Shown here in pieces: positions 1 to 11,110 of a stretch of 64,000 nucleotides of DNA. Location: contig NW_004451657.1 of NCBI RefSeq assembly GCF_000321225.1, forward strand, positions 255,980 to 319,979. The letters run 5' to 3'. The notes below the pieces were generated by a model. That model worked only from the letters and a program-made list of their open reading frames with translations. It had not been told where the DNA came from and did not search any database. Position 1 is the stretch's first letter. Every line of letters starts with the position of its first letter. This DNA comes from Odobenus rosmarus divergens. Lineage: Eukaryota > Chordata > Mammalia > Carnivora > Odobenidae. A program made the position numbers and the translations under genes.

Positions 1-1434
1 CACATATGCTTAGCTGTACGATGATCATCCCATTATTGTCACCACCACCCCGCGACATTCATGTGCACACGCACTGGTCTGCGCTCCCGGCGGGAAGGTG
101 GGTGTGGGTCAAGGCTCCCATCTGGCCCCGAGTGGATAGTAAACAGTGATGAAGGTGTGCACAGAGATACCGCAGGCTCACGGTAAGGCTGGGGTTTAAA
201 AGCAAATAAACCGTTTTCAGTAATGTCTTGTTTAAGGTGAGTAATGGCAACGAAGATGAAAATGCATCTCATTACCTGCAATTGAGCGTAACCTGTACGC
301 TCGGATGCCTGGAGTTGCACTGTGTAAAATACCTGCTGAAGCGGGTTAAGGCTCATTTCAAAATCTATAAAATCGTGTGCTGGGGGACCATGAAGTTGTC
401 ACTGCGTGCGGCTGCGATCGGTGTGACTCTCTGAGGGCCTCTGCAGTTATTGAAAAGGAAACAGACATGGGCAAACTTCACTCCGTCTTCCCTCTAAACC
501 GCCTACAGATTTTACCTTAATGGCCGGGCTCTTGAGAGCTTTTCCGTTTCTGCTCGTAAGGCTGTGATTTTGCTGGGACAGCACCATCTTTGAGCCTCTG
601 AGGTTTGGTCCTGTGGGGGGAGGGGGGACAGCCCCACCTCCCCTGGGGGCCCAGGCCTCACCTGGCTTTGTTGCCCTGCCCCCCGCCCCCGCCCGAGGCA
701 GAGTGAGCCCCAGGATCACCTGGCCTTGTTGTCCCTGCCCTAAAAAAACTTGAGCTGTCCTGACCCCAGTCTCTGCTTCCACTCAAGGAGGGCGAGGCCC
801 CAGAACTCTGTCCTTGTGAAGACAGAGTTCACGTACCCTCAAGTTCACCCACTGAAAGCAGTTCTTAGAATATTCGGATACATTCAACCATGACTTCAAT
901 TAACGTTAGCACGTTTTCATCGCCCCCAAAAGAAGCCTCAGGCCCATTAGCAGCCACCATCCCCCCCCACCCCACCCCCACTCCTGGGCAAGCACTGAGG
1001 CGTCTTCTGTCCCCATAGGCAGGCACAGCTTTTTAACACTTGATGTCTGCTTTGCGTGGAGCAGGTGGGGTGGTGTGAGAGGTGGCTAAAGGCACCAGGT
1101 TTCTTTTTGGGGTGATGAATATGTTCCAAACTTGACCGTGGTGATGACTGCACAACTCTGAATATACTACAAACCACTGAATTCAGCACTTTCAATGGGC
1201 AAATTGTGTGGTACCATGAGTTAGAGCTCAGCCAAGAGCTCCTCCCCCAGGAGGACCCCCTTGCTGCCACCCATCTGGCCCCAGGCCTGGAGCATTCTGC
1301 TTATTTATCTTTTTCCCCCGGGACACAGAGCAGGGACTGCCTTGCTTGCATCTGGACACAGGGTCAGGCCCAGAGATGCCACTCATTTTTGCTCATGGGG
1401 CTGACCTTCCCCGTGGGATTTCTTTGCTTTTTAG
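1..1434. other. Left flank, no gene recognised
   Basis: No convincing coding exon or RNA gene was found here. If exon A (1435-1638) belongs to a multi-exon gene, as its splice sites suggest, this stretch is the intron upstream of it. The only recognisable element is an old L1-like fragment near 1100-1216. Confidence 0.5.
1100..1216 (+). repeat. Old L1 (L1M-type) 3' fragment
   Basis: The text 'GGGGTGATGAATATGTTCCAAA', broken by a few differences, followed by 'GATGACTGCACAACTCTGAATATACTA' and 'CCACTGAATTCAGCACTTT', resembles the 3' region of ancient mammalian L1M elements. It is diverged, and I place it by memory of the family consensus, not by alignment. The ATG at 1206 that opens a frame into exon A lies at its end and is not a credible start. 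Confidence 0.55.
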
Positions 1435-1638
1435 GGAAATTTGAAAAAGATTCCACTGAGTACTTAAAGCATCTGGAACCTCTGGAGAAAGAAGAAGGTC
1501 AGAATTTGCACAAAGGAGACTCAGAGGAGGAAGCTGAGTGGCCCTATCCACTTGCGCTAGGAGGCCTGATTCCAGAGAAGCGTTTTGCTTCATTCGACTT
1601 GTGTTTCTTGCAAGAGTTTATCTTTAAACTTCTGAAAA
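1435..1638 (+). CDS. Exon A of an unrecognised coiled-coil gene
   Basis: The acceptor is TTTGCTTTTTAG ending at 1434 and the donor is the strong GTAAGT at 1639. The exon is 204 bp, starts with two bases completing a codon and ends with one base (phase 1). It is open in that frame: about 67 codons beginning K-F-E-K-D-S-T-E-Y-L-K-H-L, acidic in the middle (DSEEEAEWPY), then a hydrophobic stretch FDLCFLQEFIFKLLK. Its last base plus the first two bases of exon B give an isoleucine codon, so A and B join without a stop. I do not recognise the family. A real but lineage-specific exon or a decayed exon cannot be excluded. Confidence 0.55.
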
Positions 1639-1831
1639 GTAAGTAGTCAAGTTCAGCACTTTCCTGATATAAAACCATAAAACCCACTAACCTAGGGTTT
1701 TATGATCCTAGTCAGAATAACCTCCAATAAGAAGTTATGATATTAAGTGGAACCAAAAAAAATGCCATCTAGGAGAATAACAATAAGTAAAAATAATAAT
1801 CACATGGGAAATAACCAAGAACATCCACTGA

Positions 1832-2170
1832 GCCAGGCACAGGTCTGAGAACTTTAGACAAATTACCTCTTTTAATTCCCATAAAAGTACTGCGAGTTTG
1901 GTAATAGTATCTCTTCCTTTTAAAAAAAGGAAAGTGCGGGGCGCTTGGCTGGCTCAGTTGGAAGAGCATGTGTCTCTTGATCTCGGGGTCATGAGTTCGA
2001 GCCCCACGTTGGGTAGAGAGATTACTAAAAAGATAAACATTAAAATAAAATAAGTAAAGCGCAGCACAGAGAGGTTAAGTAACTTGCCCATGGTTGGACA
2101 GCTGGCCGATGGCTGAGCTGAAATTTAACCCCAGGCCATTGGGTTCCACGACCTGTGTTCTTCACAACTT
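1832..2170 (+). repeat. MIR element split by a SINE
   Basis: The left part (about 1832-1935) has CAGGCACAGGTCTGAGAACTTTAGACAAATTACCTC and the right part (about 2056-2170) has GAGAGGTTAAGTAACTTGCCCA and a GGACAGCTGGC-like continuation. These are consecutive parts of the MIR core in the same orientation. The intervening 120 bp is a carnivore SINE, so this is a nested insertion. Confidence 0.7.
1938..2055 (+). mobile_element. Carnivore tRNA-derived SINE (short form)
   Basis: It has GGGCGCTTGGCTGGCTCAGTTGG, a TCTTGATCTCGGGGTCATGAGTTCGAGCC B-box region, 'CCCACGTTGGGTAGAGAGATTAC' and an A-rich tail. Short flanking copies AAAGTGC (1931) and AAAGCGC (2056) may be the remains of the target duplication. 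It is inserted in the MIR and is an older, diverged copy. Confidence 0.85.
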
Positions 2171-2484
2171 CCCCACAGTCTCAAGTATGTGAAATTACAC
2201 ATATGTAAATCCATGCAAATGTTAATGGTGGTTATCTCTAGCAGGCAAGAGGAGGGAGTTATGCATTTCTTCATTCCTTTCCGTGTCTGCACATTTCCCC
2301 CTAATGGACAGAGATGTCCTTCATATTATCAGAGGAAGAAAAACTCTCTTAGGATTTGGGGGATGACCTGCCCATAGTGGGGGCCTCGGCTGTTGCCTGG
2401 CGGGGGGGTACAGTTCAAAGAGAAGGGGAGGTGTTTGATGGAAAAGGACAGAAAAAGATGGCCTTCTCGTACCTTTCCTCCCAG

Positions 2485-2576
2485 TCAAGGAATTTGAGCT
2501 CAGAGAGCTGAGGAAGACTCTAGAAAGAGCCCGAGTGGAACAGGAGGCCCTGCAGAGGCAGCTGGTAGAGTTCCAG
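2485..2576 (+). CDS. Exon B of an unrecognised coiled-coil gene
   Basis: The acceptor CCTTTCCTCCCAG ends at 2484 and the donor GTGAGG starts at 2577. The exon is 92 bp: two bases completing the codon begun in exon A, then 30 codons ending in phase 0. The peptide K-E-F-E-L-R-E-L-R-K-T-L-E-R-A-R followed by VEQEALQRQLVEFQ is rich in E, K, R, Q and L with leucines at heptad-like spacing, typical of a coiled coil. Its phase fits both neighbouring exons, which is the main evidence that it is coding. Confidence 0.65.
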
Positions 2577-3396
2577 GTGAGGCGCCCGGGGAGGAAAGCA
2601 CCCACATCCTGGCTCCGTGGCCCCCTGCTCAGCTCAGGGCCCTGAGGTGTCCACAAGGCAGGGATGAAGACCACACGGTCTGCTCGAAACACCGCATCAC
2701 AAACCCCAGTGTCACTGGCCTCCGCACCATCCAGGCATGAGCATACGTGTTATGTGTCCTTGTAAAATGCAGTGTTCTGTCTGGTTTTGATGCCCAGAAA
2801 TTGTGCCACGAGCCTTCTCATGCTGCGTGCTTATTCCACTCAGTCCTCCGTGTTCACCACGTTGCCATGTGGCGTTTGGCCCATTACTTCTCACTGGGGC
2901 CATTGTCCCCATTCCCCTCGTGGTGGCCCCCAGTTTGTCCCCAGCGCCTCCCGACTAGAGCTGGGGGTGTGATGAGTGTCCCTGCGTGTGTCCCATTACG
3001 GGATCTGTGGTCTGGACCACACACCCCGAGAAGGGGGGCCGGGAGGCCGCCGGCAGATGCCTTTCCGTGGACAAGTATGCGTAAATTTAGGCATCCATGG
3101 GTGGCATCTATTTTAATGAAAGCGAAGAGAAGAAAATGAGGTGAAACCATGCCGAAAGTCACAGTTTTTAAATGTGTTATTTTATTCTGATTATAAAATT
3201 AACATATTCATGGAAGAAAATTTGGAAATTTCGGAAGTGTGAAGAAAATTTAAATCCAATCGTTAGACAAGCATCCTTAGCATTTCAGAGCAACAGTGTC
3301 TAGGCTTTCTATGTGCAACTAAATCTGTCTGTTCATGTAGATAAATACATCTATATTGTCTATATGTTATCATGGATCTCTATGTCTAAATAAGTA

Positions 3397-3462
3397 TGTC
3401 TCTCTCTGTGGAGGGAGGGAGAGAGAGAGGGAGGTAGAGAGACAGACAGACTGACAGAAAAG
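3397..3462. repeat. GA-rich simple sequence
   Basis: TCTCTCTCTG switches to GAGGGAGGGAGAGAGAG and GACAGACAGA motifs. It is purine-rich low-complexity DNA inside the putative intron B-C. Confidence 0.8.
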
Positions 3463-4748
3463 ATTGGGATGAAAAACCACAGTTTTGACTCCTACGGTTT
3501 CCATTTTATTACACGGTAAGCGTTTGCACGTATCCTTCAATGTTCTTTTACGAATTGCCTCTCGTGACCGTATAATGTTTCACTGGACGGACGAACCCTA
3601 ATTGAGTCCCTGTTTCCCAGTCGCTGGGCACTTGGGTCACACCCAGGTATTCTATTATAGATGACCCCGCACGGAACATTCTGTCCACCTCTGCTCACCC
3701 TCAGCGGCTCCCCTCAGAGGGGACGTCTGCAAGTGCCACCCGCAGGCTCTAGGGGGTCCAACCGGGCTCTGCCCTCAGCAGCTGTGTGCCGAGGGAATGT
3801 CCCTGGTCCTCGGTCTTTCATGTGTCAGCTGGGGGGGGGGTCACGGTGGGTCTGCCCTTCGGGTGGTCGCGAGCCACGAACTGCCCAACTCCACGTGGAG
3901 TTCCTGGAGGGGTACCTGGAGCCTGATGGTGTCACAGGATCGCCCTCTGGGGGCTGTCCCTGTCCCCCTGCTCCCTCCAGCAAGCTCTTCACCTCAGACT
4001 TCCATGCTCCCCTAAGTTCCACTGCAATTCCTGGTTCCCTTGAGTGTAGCTCATCCCCTTTCCTGCAGCTTGTTAAAGAATCTTGAAGAACAGTGAATAT
4101 TAAAAAACAAAACAAAACAAAACAAAAACACAAATAACAGGAAAGAAAACACCTAGCTATCCAAAGCCACCACAACGTGACCCAGCAGCCTGGGCGGCAG
4201 GAAGGTGTGTGCCATGGGGGGTGGGGGCCTGCCCATTACTGTCCATGACCTTGTGAGCGGGGTGGTTCACGGAGATCCCAATCCACATCTTTAGGGGGAG
4301 ACGACTGTGCCCCCTGCTGGCGAGGCCCTGGCATACAGATACCCTTTCTCCATGGATGGGAGCCCACCCCCCACCACCCCCGCGCACGCACATCACCCTG
4401 AGGCTGGCCACGTCTTCCCTCACCCGGGCTTGATTTCTGCCGTGGGGCCACGTGGCTGGGAGCCTGAAAACAGCCAGCTCAGAAGTCCAGCCCCGCTGTG
4501 CATCCGGGCCCCCCTCCCTGGCTGCAGGGCCTGGCCGGGCATTGACCTTGGGAATCGTACTTCCCCAGCCTATAGAATGAGCTACAGTGAGGCAGAATGG
4601 GCCCGGGGTAGGGGGGTAGAAAGATTTTAATGGGTGAGGGCTGTGTCTGTGGCGAGCTGTCCTGCTTCCGGGAGCAGGGGGGCGGGGGGCAGATCTGGGA
4701 CATTTGAGGATTGGGGGTGTGTCTTGCAAGAGCAGCCGCAAGACCTTC

Positions 4749-4965
4749 CTTATTTGTTAACGTAGGAGTTTACTTATTTACTTACCTATTTATTCATTTA
4801 CTTGTTTTGTACTTTATTTCCTTATTTATTTCCTTGCTTATTTACTTACTATTAATTTACTTATATATGTAGTTACTTACTCTTTTTCTTATGTACTTTC
4901 CTATTCACTTATATGCATATTTATGTACTTCTTTATTCACTTTGTTGTCTATTTACGCGCTCACG
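4749..4965. repeat. TTAC/TTTA-rich low-complexity tract
   Basis: About 215 bp of degenerate tetranucleotide repeat: TTACTTA, TTTATTT, TTCATTTACTTG and related words. It ends 70 bp upstream of the exon C acceptor and supplies much of the pyrimidine-rich upstream sequence. Confidence 0.8.
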
Positions 4966-5036
4966 CACTCACGCGCTGGCATGCCGTGCTTCTGCCGAGG
5001 GCTGGCTGGCCGTGAACCCCTAGGTACCCCTTTCAG

Positions 5037-5166
5037 AACCAGCAGCAGAGGCTGGAGGTAGAGCTGGTGGGCCTGAAGACCTACGGGGTCATCCTGGAGA
5101 AGGAGTTTGAGAACCTGAACATGGTGCTGATGCTGTCTCACTTCGGCCTGCAGGTGATGGACACGG
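5037..5166 (+). CDS. Exon C of an unrecognised coiled-coil gene
   Basis: The acceptor CCCCTTTCAG ends at 5036 and the donor GTGAGC starts at 5167. The exon has 43 whole codons plus one base. It continues directly from the phase-0 end of exon B: N-Q-Q-Q-R-L-E-V-E-L-V-G-L-K-T-Y-G-V, then ILEKEFENLNMVLMLSHFG and LQVMDT. The first half is coiled-coil-like and the second half is more hydrophobic. If the donor were not used, the frame would run 16 codons further to a TAG at about 5214. I do not recognise the protein. Three successive exons with strong splice sites and matching phases argue that it is a real gene. Confidence 0.65.
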
Positions 5167-8100
5167 GTGAGCCCCTGTCTCAGGCAGCCCCTCCCCACTC
5201 CCCCTGCCCCACGTAGCCCTCTAGGTCCTCACTGGCCAGCAAAATCAAGGCCACAGGGGATTCCTGGCCACTCACCTGTTCACAACTGCATTCCCCCATT
5301 TCTTCACACAGTGTGCTTTCCTACACGGCCGGCGCACCCCGACTCTGTGCTGGGTGCTGGGGGTGGGGGTGTGGAAATGAACATGGTGCTGGTGATCCCA
5401 AATCCAGGCCCTGGGCTGGGCACCTCGGGGAGGAAGAGACCAAAAGCCCCTGGCCTCGAGCGTTCGTCAGGGAGTCAGACCCTGGGTTACTAGGCTGCTG
5501 GCCAGCCATGTCCCGGAGGGGGGCTGCCCTCCATGCACAGAGGTCATGGGCTCAGGAGGGAGGCAGTTCCTTATCTGTGGGCTTCTAGAAGGGCCTGACA
5601 GAGGAAGGGGCACTCCAGCTGGGCTCAGGAAGCCAGTCACAAACCCCTCAGGCAGAGAAGGGGTCACAGGCAAACTGGGCAGGAGACCCCATGTTTGCAG
5701 AGGCGGGGAAGTTGGGAAACGCAGGGTGAGGGGGTGAACATAGCAAGGAGATGGTTGTGTCCTCAGGTGGTAACTTATGGGGTACCTTTTTCTCTAAAGA
5801 AAAAATTCATGAATACCATTTCCTCGTGAAATACTTAAACATGACCGTTTGTAGGAAACATAACACATGACCACTCCCTTCACTCTTTCCCGACCCCCAT
5901 CAAACCCTTCCTGGCCCTGGAGGTTGTGACTGTCAGCATCTTCATGCATGTCCTTCCTTCCAGGTGTCTCTCTGTACATCCACGAATGGGGTGATATTAA
6001 AAATTAAAAACAACGGGAACTCTTGGGGACACTGGCTGGCCATGACCTTGGCGCAGGGTTGCTGGGCCTCCTGCTAGACTGATGGTGGGGTCTTGGCAGT
6101 TGGGGGGCCCTTGGGCAGTGGCTGCTTACCAACCAGTCTGGCGGTTTTCAACATTTTCAGACCCGGTATGGCATCATGGGCCGGCCGCCCACACTGTCCG
6201 GACAAGAGGCAGACTCACCTGTCTGCAGCTTATCTGTCTCCCACTAATGGCACAGCCGTGTGCATATCACCATCAGGGTGTTGTTCTGTACGCGTCTTAG
6301 AGAACTCTCCATCTATACGTGCAGCTTCCCTCATTTTAACCTCTGCAGGGCGGGGTGTCGCGACCCCAGCACACCGGTCCGCTGCGGATGTGCACTGACG
6401 TGGGGACACCCAGAGTTTCACCATCACTGTGGAGCAGGGAGTCCAGAACACACTACATCTGGGAACAGGGGAGCACTCCTGCTCTCTTCAATAGCAAAGC
6501 CTCAGCCCAAGGGCTCTGGCATTGAGAGATGGGGAATAGGTCTTGCTGCTTCAGAAACTTGGAGACCTTCCTCTCCCATGCACCCCTCTCCCTTCCCAGC
6601 CCTTTATCCTAATTGAGAACATTTGCCATGACTTCCATGTGAACTTTTACACATACATAGGATTAAGGAGAGGTGACCAGGCTTAAGGGCTCCTATACAA
6701 GAAGAGGATGGGTCTGCATCAGGTGTGGGTAGCAGATAGGAGGCACATTCTTTAACGTTCGTAAAGCCACCTGCCCCAGCACCTTCTCTGCTCTGGCCAC
6801 TCTCTGCTCCCACCCGCTCCCCCTCCAGACCGCTCACTCAGTTCATTCCTAAGACATCTGTGTACATCCCGCGCATGCCAAGCGCTGGGCCCCGTGCCAG
6901 GAACCCAGAAATTACAGGAGATGTTTTATGACCTCACCGAGCTCACAGGCTCAGAGGGGTGGCACACGGGAAATAAACCTAGCCATCCCGGGATAAGCTT
7001 GAGTCCCAGACCTTCCTCCAGGGATGAGTTGGGGAGCAGGGGCCTCCTCCTTCAAGACCCCATGTGTGTTCTCTGCCCCAGGCCCAGTGCCTAGTAGGCC
7101 TCCGGGAGTATCCAGGTGAGGTCAGGTGAATGGAGAGCAGGTGTGGTTTGTGCTGACATCTGCAACAGCCCTTGGGCTCCACCCCTTTTTTGTGGCAGTA
7201 AACTTCTCTGAACGCCCCTTCTAATTCTGCAGCGTAAAGTGGTGCCCCTCCCCCGCACCCACGGCCAGGACCTCTCCCAGGACCTCCGGGTTCAGCTTCC
7301 ACAGAGGCACCTCTCTCTGCGGAGAAAGGACCAAAGATCCTGGGATTTACATATGGGACAGTCAGGATGGCTGTACTGACAGGAGAAAATAAATTGTGTG
7401 TGTATGTGCAACAGACTCGATCTGTCATTTATGCCTGGGGCTGAGCAGTGTCTGCTCTGTAAGTATTCCTCCCCGGGGCTAAGAGTTGAGCAGCTTTGAT
7501 TTGGGAAGATTTGGGTCCAGTGCTTCTGTCTTTCCACGTGTGACTTCCACAGGGAGTGCGGCGCAGGCCTGCTCTCGGAGAACATGCCCTTCCCTCGGAC
7601 ACTCTTTGGTCTCCTCTGCTGTTATAAGGCTTGACCTCAAAGGATGGGGTGAAGATCAAGTCAGATGATCAGTTTGTCTGAGTTTGGGTCCCCTAGGGGG
7701 CAGACCCTGGGATCAGGATTTGCATGCAAATGGGCTATTTGGGATCTGAGTCCAGGTTGGGGAGTAGGGAAGGGGAGACTGCCAGGAAAGGGTGAGCTAT
7801 CTGACCAAGAAGCCAGTGAAGGCAACTACAGGCTAAGCCCTGGGGAAACGCTGGGAGCCACTACAGGACACTTAACCTGGGAACATCCCACCTCCTGGCC
7901 AGGGAACTGGGGTATTTATCCAGCACTCCCTTCAATCACTGCTGGAGAGTGGCTTCCGGAGGGTTAGTCCCCTGTCCTTCTGGCCTGCTGTGCAGCAGGC
8001 AAAGGGAGCACTGGGAGACCAGAGAGCCTTGGGCTGGGAAATGCATGCTACAGGTAGAAGGCTGGCCAGGGGGCCCCTGGGGTGGCAAGAACAAGGGACG

Positions 8101-8892
8101 TGGTTGGGGCATCAACAGTGGTATTATGGGACTGTTGTAAGGCTTTCTAGCCTATTAATGGATTTGCAGCCAGAAGATGGGGTTGAGGGGTCATGGTGAT
8201 TTCCACACACACAGGGTGTAGACATTAGGGGCTGGGTCTGGCTGCCTGCAGCAGAGACCTGACCACAGTGGCCTCACCACATGATAAAGAGTCCAGCTGT
8301 GAGCAGCAGGGGCTGGGACAGCAGTCACCAAGAGGGGTGTGGGCACTGGCATGGGGCTCTTGTGTGTACATCCTTTGCCCCTCAAGGTAGCTCCCCAGCC
8401 TCCAGCATTGCTTCTGCACTCCAGGCAGGATGGGGCCAAGGAGGAAGGACAAGAAGCAGGTGACAGCTAGTCTGCCTCATTTTTAAAGAGCTTCCAAAAA
8501 GCCCTACTTTCTAGAAAGAGTTTCCAGAAAGCAACTCCCACTTACATCTCAGGGGCCAAGATGGCAGCCTTTGAGCAAGAGGGCTGCAAGGGAGGCTGGG
8601 AAGTGTAGTTTTAGCTGAAAACTGACTGCCCGGAGCAAAGCAGGGTTGGCTTAGGAAAAAGGGAGCAGAACAGAATTGGGAGGGCCCAGGGCAGTGTCTA
8701 CTGCAGGGCACACGATTTCTATAGCAGGAAACCAGCTTGTTCTGATCCTGAGAAGGCCTGTGTGCAGTTTGGCTGGAGGCCTTGCAAAGGAGCCCAGCAT
8801 CATCCTCCACTCAGGAGACATGGGTGGTGTGTCTCCGAACGTGTTTATTGCTAGACTTAACGTCAGGGTGATAACCGTTCACTGGTTTTGTT

Positions 8893-9060
8893 GGCGGCCT
8901 GCTCTGTACTTGGCACTTTGTACACATCATTTCATTTCCTGCATCCAACACCAGTGCAAGGCAGGTCTCATCGAGCCATTTACACACAGAAAGAGAGAAG
9001 CTGGGTAACTTGCCTGAGATGCCATCAGCGGGCAGGCCAGGTGTGGCTCTGACCTTGGGG
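8893..9060 (+). repeat. MIR fragment
   Basis: CTTGGCACTTTGTACACATCATTTCATTTCCTGCATCC, then AAAGAGAGAAGCTGGGTAACTTGCCTGAGATG and a GGTGTGGCTCTGACC end. This is the order of MIR core words ('gcactttacatacattatctcattt...', 'gaggttaagtaacttgcccaagg') with heavy divergence. Confidence 0.6.
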
Positions 9061-9934
9061 CCTGCAGGGCTGTCAGCCCCTTGGCACTGGGATGTCTTCC
9101 TCTTTCCAAACCAGCTCAGCCTCTCCCTCCCTACAATTACCCCACCCCTATTCACCCTGACCCCCCACTTGCCAACAGCCCATAGTCATTGACCATTCTA
9201 CTTCTTTGCCTCTGGTCAAGAGTTCCTCCAAACAGAGGCTGGCCCCGTGTGCACACTCAGCAAGACCTACTGAATAAGAACACCCAAATTATCCAAATGA
9301 GACTCTGAAGAAGATTGGCAGATTTAACATATAAAAATATAGGACACTAGTTAAATTTGAACACAGATAAACAGTAAGTACCTTTCCGTGTAAGTATATC
9401 CTATGCAATATTTGGGACATACTACTACTGAAAATTGATTATCTAAAATTCAAATGTAACTGGACATCCTGAATTTTTTCTGGCAAACCTAGTGCGAGTG
9501 CCTCACCGGCCAGGTAGCTCCTACAGCTCGGCCCTTCCTTTCATCCCTGGGAAAACAGATGGACTCCTCCCAGGACAACACAGCAAATTGGTGGCGGTCC
9601 CTGAGCTCTCCCTGGCTGCCAGGGTCTGAGACTCCTACTTTCTCACAGAATAGCCAAGAGAAGCAGGGAGTGGAAGGTCTCAAGTGAGAAGGGAGCGGGC
9701 CCAGGGGTCCAGGAGGTGAGGCGGGCCCCCTCAGGTGGCAGGTGGAAGGGTTTACCTGTGGCTGCTGGGCAGGCTGGGTTCTGGCCTCGGCTCTACCTCT
9801 GAAAGCCTGTGGGACCTGGAGCACATCTCCATGTACTGCAAGGGAGGTCGACTAGCTCGGGTTTAATACTTGACATCTGAAAGCCAAAACCATACCCACA
9901 CCCAAATGTTCTCTCCACGTAGCAACCATAGGGC

Positions 9935-10100
9935 TCTGAGCAAGGCACCTGCTCCCTGAGCCTCAGTGTTCTGATCTGTAAAATAGGGATATCAACACCT
10001 GGCAGAGTTATTATAAGAGTAAAAGGAGCTGTGTCTTATAAAGCACCCGGCACAGTGCCTGCACACTGCTGTAGGGGCTCCAGACACGGTTTTTCCTGTT
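9935..10100 (+). repeat. MIR-type fragment
   Basis: GAGCAAGGCACCTGCTCCCTGAGCCTCAGTG, TCTGATCTGTAAAATAGGGATA, AGTTATTATAAGAG and AAGCACCCGGCACAGTGCCTG match the word order of the MIR/MIRb consensus ('cctcagtttcctcatctgtaaaatggg...', 'gcctggcacatag'). Confidence 0.7.
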
Positions 10101-10433
10101 GTTACTGACCATAGCTATTCCAGGACCCAGTCTGGGACATACAGTGACAAGGACACCTTTACTGACCACCTGACAGGTGCTACACAGGTCTCATGTTTGT
10201 CCCCACAACCGAACCTCTTGGCCGAAGCAATTCCATTCACCGTGCACCTGCAGCAACCCCCCTCTCACCCCTGAAATGTGACTCCCTGCAGGTCTGGCTC
10301 TGGGCCCAGGCCTCCACGGGACCCACCCCAGGGAAACCAAATCACTTGGGGTGGTGGGACTTGGATTTCAGGAATGGGGGCCACACTTGGACAGCGTGTC
10401 CAGTGTTTCCCCCCCACCCCCCGCCCCGGCCAG

Positions 10434-10483
10434 AGGAGCTGAAACATAAGAATCTGAGGAGGCACAGAAAGAAATGCAATTAA
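10434..10483 (+). CDS. Candidate last coding exon (exon D)
   Basis: A very long pyrimidine tract (TTTCCCCCCCACCCCCCGCCCCGG) precedes CAG at 10431-10433. The first two bases AG complete the single G left by exon C to give GAG. The frame then reads E-L-K-H-K-N-L-R-R-H-R-K-K-C-N and stops at TAA 10481-10483. The Lys/Arg-rich tail would suit the C-terminus of a coiled-coil protein. The phase fit and splice tract are encouraging, but the exon is very short, the intron would be 5.3 kb, and such a match could be chance. Missing exons in between would change the interpretation. Confidence 0.35.
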
Positions 10484-10904
10484 CATGTGACCCAGCACAC
10501 ACAAATAGATCTAAAACTCAACCCAATGCAAAACAATAGTTGCCCTACTTCAGGGGTGCACTCTGACCCTCTGCCTTCTTTTTCGGTTTCGTGGTTTCAA
10601 ACTGCCAGGCACAGCCCACCAAATTGACTTCAGGACTTCCTTATAGGTCATTTTCCACAGTTTAAAATATTTCTCAGTCATCGTCACCCCAGCACCCTGA
10701 AGTTTGGTAACCGGCATGTATGGCTGGGTAGGTGGGAGTTCCAGGCCTGAACTCTGTCCTCTCTTCATGCTGGAGGCAAGAAACCAGGGCTGAGCATTTG
10801 GCCCTGCTTCCCTGCAGGGATGCACTGGGGTGAGACACGAATGCTCCCAAGAGCCAGAGGTGGCTGTTCATACTCTTGCTGAGGAAGGAGGATTCGATGG
10901 TATA

Positions 10905-11110
10905 GCTCTGGAGCCCGACTGCCTGGTGTCCGGACACTCCCACTTGCTGCTACGTGACCTTGGGCTGAGTTCACGCGCAGCATGTTGAATTTCACCATCT
11001 GTAAAACAGGGATGATAGCAGGACCCCACTGGATTGGGAGGACTGAATGGGTCCGTAGACCGGGGCCTGGCATGTGGTGAGTTCGGTCAATATTGGCCAT
11101 GATGATAATC
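10905..11110 (+). repeat. MIR-type fragment
   Basis: TCTGGAGCCCGACTGCCTGG, CTACGTGACCTTGGGCTGAGTTC, TTTCACCATCTGTAAAACAGGGATGATAG and GGCCTGGCATGTGGTGAGTTCGGTCAATA follow MIRb consensus order. It is diverged. Confidence 0.7.

Larger units (their letters stand above)
1639..2484 (+). other. Intron between exons A and B
   Basis: It runs from GTAAGT at 1639 to CCTTTCCTCCCAG at 2484. It holds an old MIR that has been split by a younger carnivore SINE (see those entries). Nothing else is recognisable. Confidence 0.5.
2577..5036 (+). other. Intron between exons B and C
   Basis: It runs from GTGAGG at 2577 to CCCCTTTCAG at 5036. It contains AT-rich diverged sequence around 3170-3660 that looks like an old dispersed repeat of uncertain family, a GA-rich tract and a TTAC/TTTA-rich tract. 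No coding exon was seen. Confidence 0.5.
5167..10433 (+). other. Putative last intron; no clear exon
   Basis: This is mostly unique, moderately GC-rich sequence. I see two MIR-like stretches (8893-9060 and 9935-10100). No other exon with convincing splice sites and an open frame was found, but short exons could be missed by eye. Confidence 0.4.

Noticed and set aside
1206..1434. Upstream extension of the exon A frame to an ATG at 1206
   Set aside because: The ATG lies at the end of an old L1 fragment, and a good acceptor at 1434 shows the exon begins later.
6158..6300. Possible exon after TTTTCAG at 6158
   Set aside because: The frame is open, but the acceptor has a poor pyrimidine tract, there is no clear donor and the peptide has no coding character.
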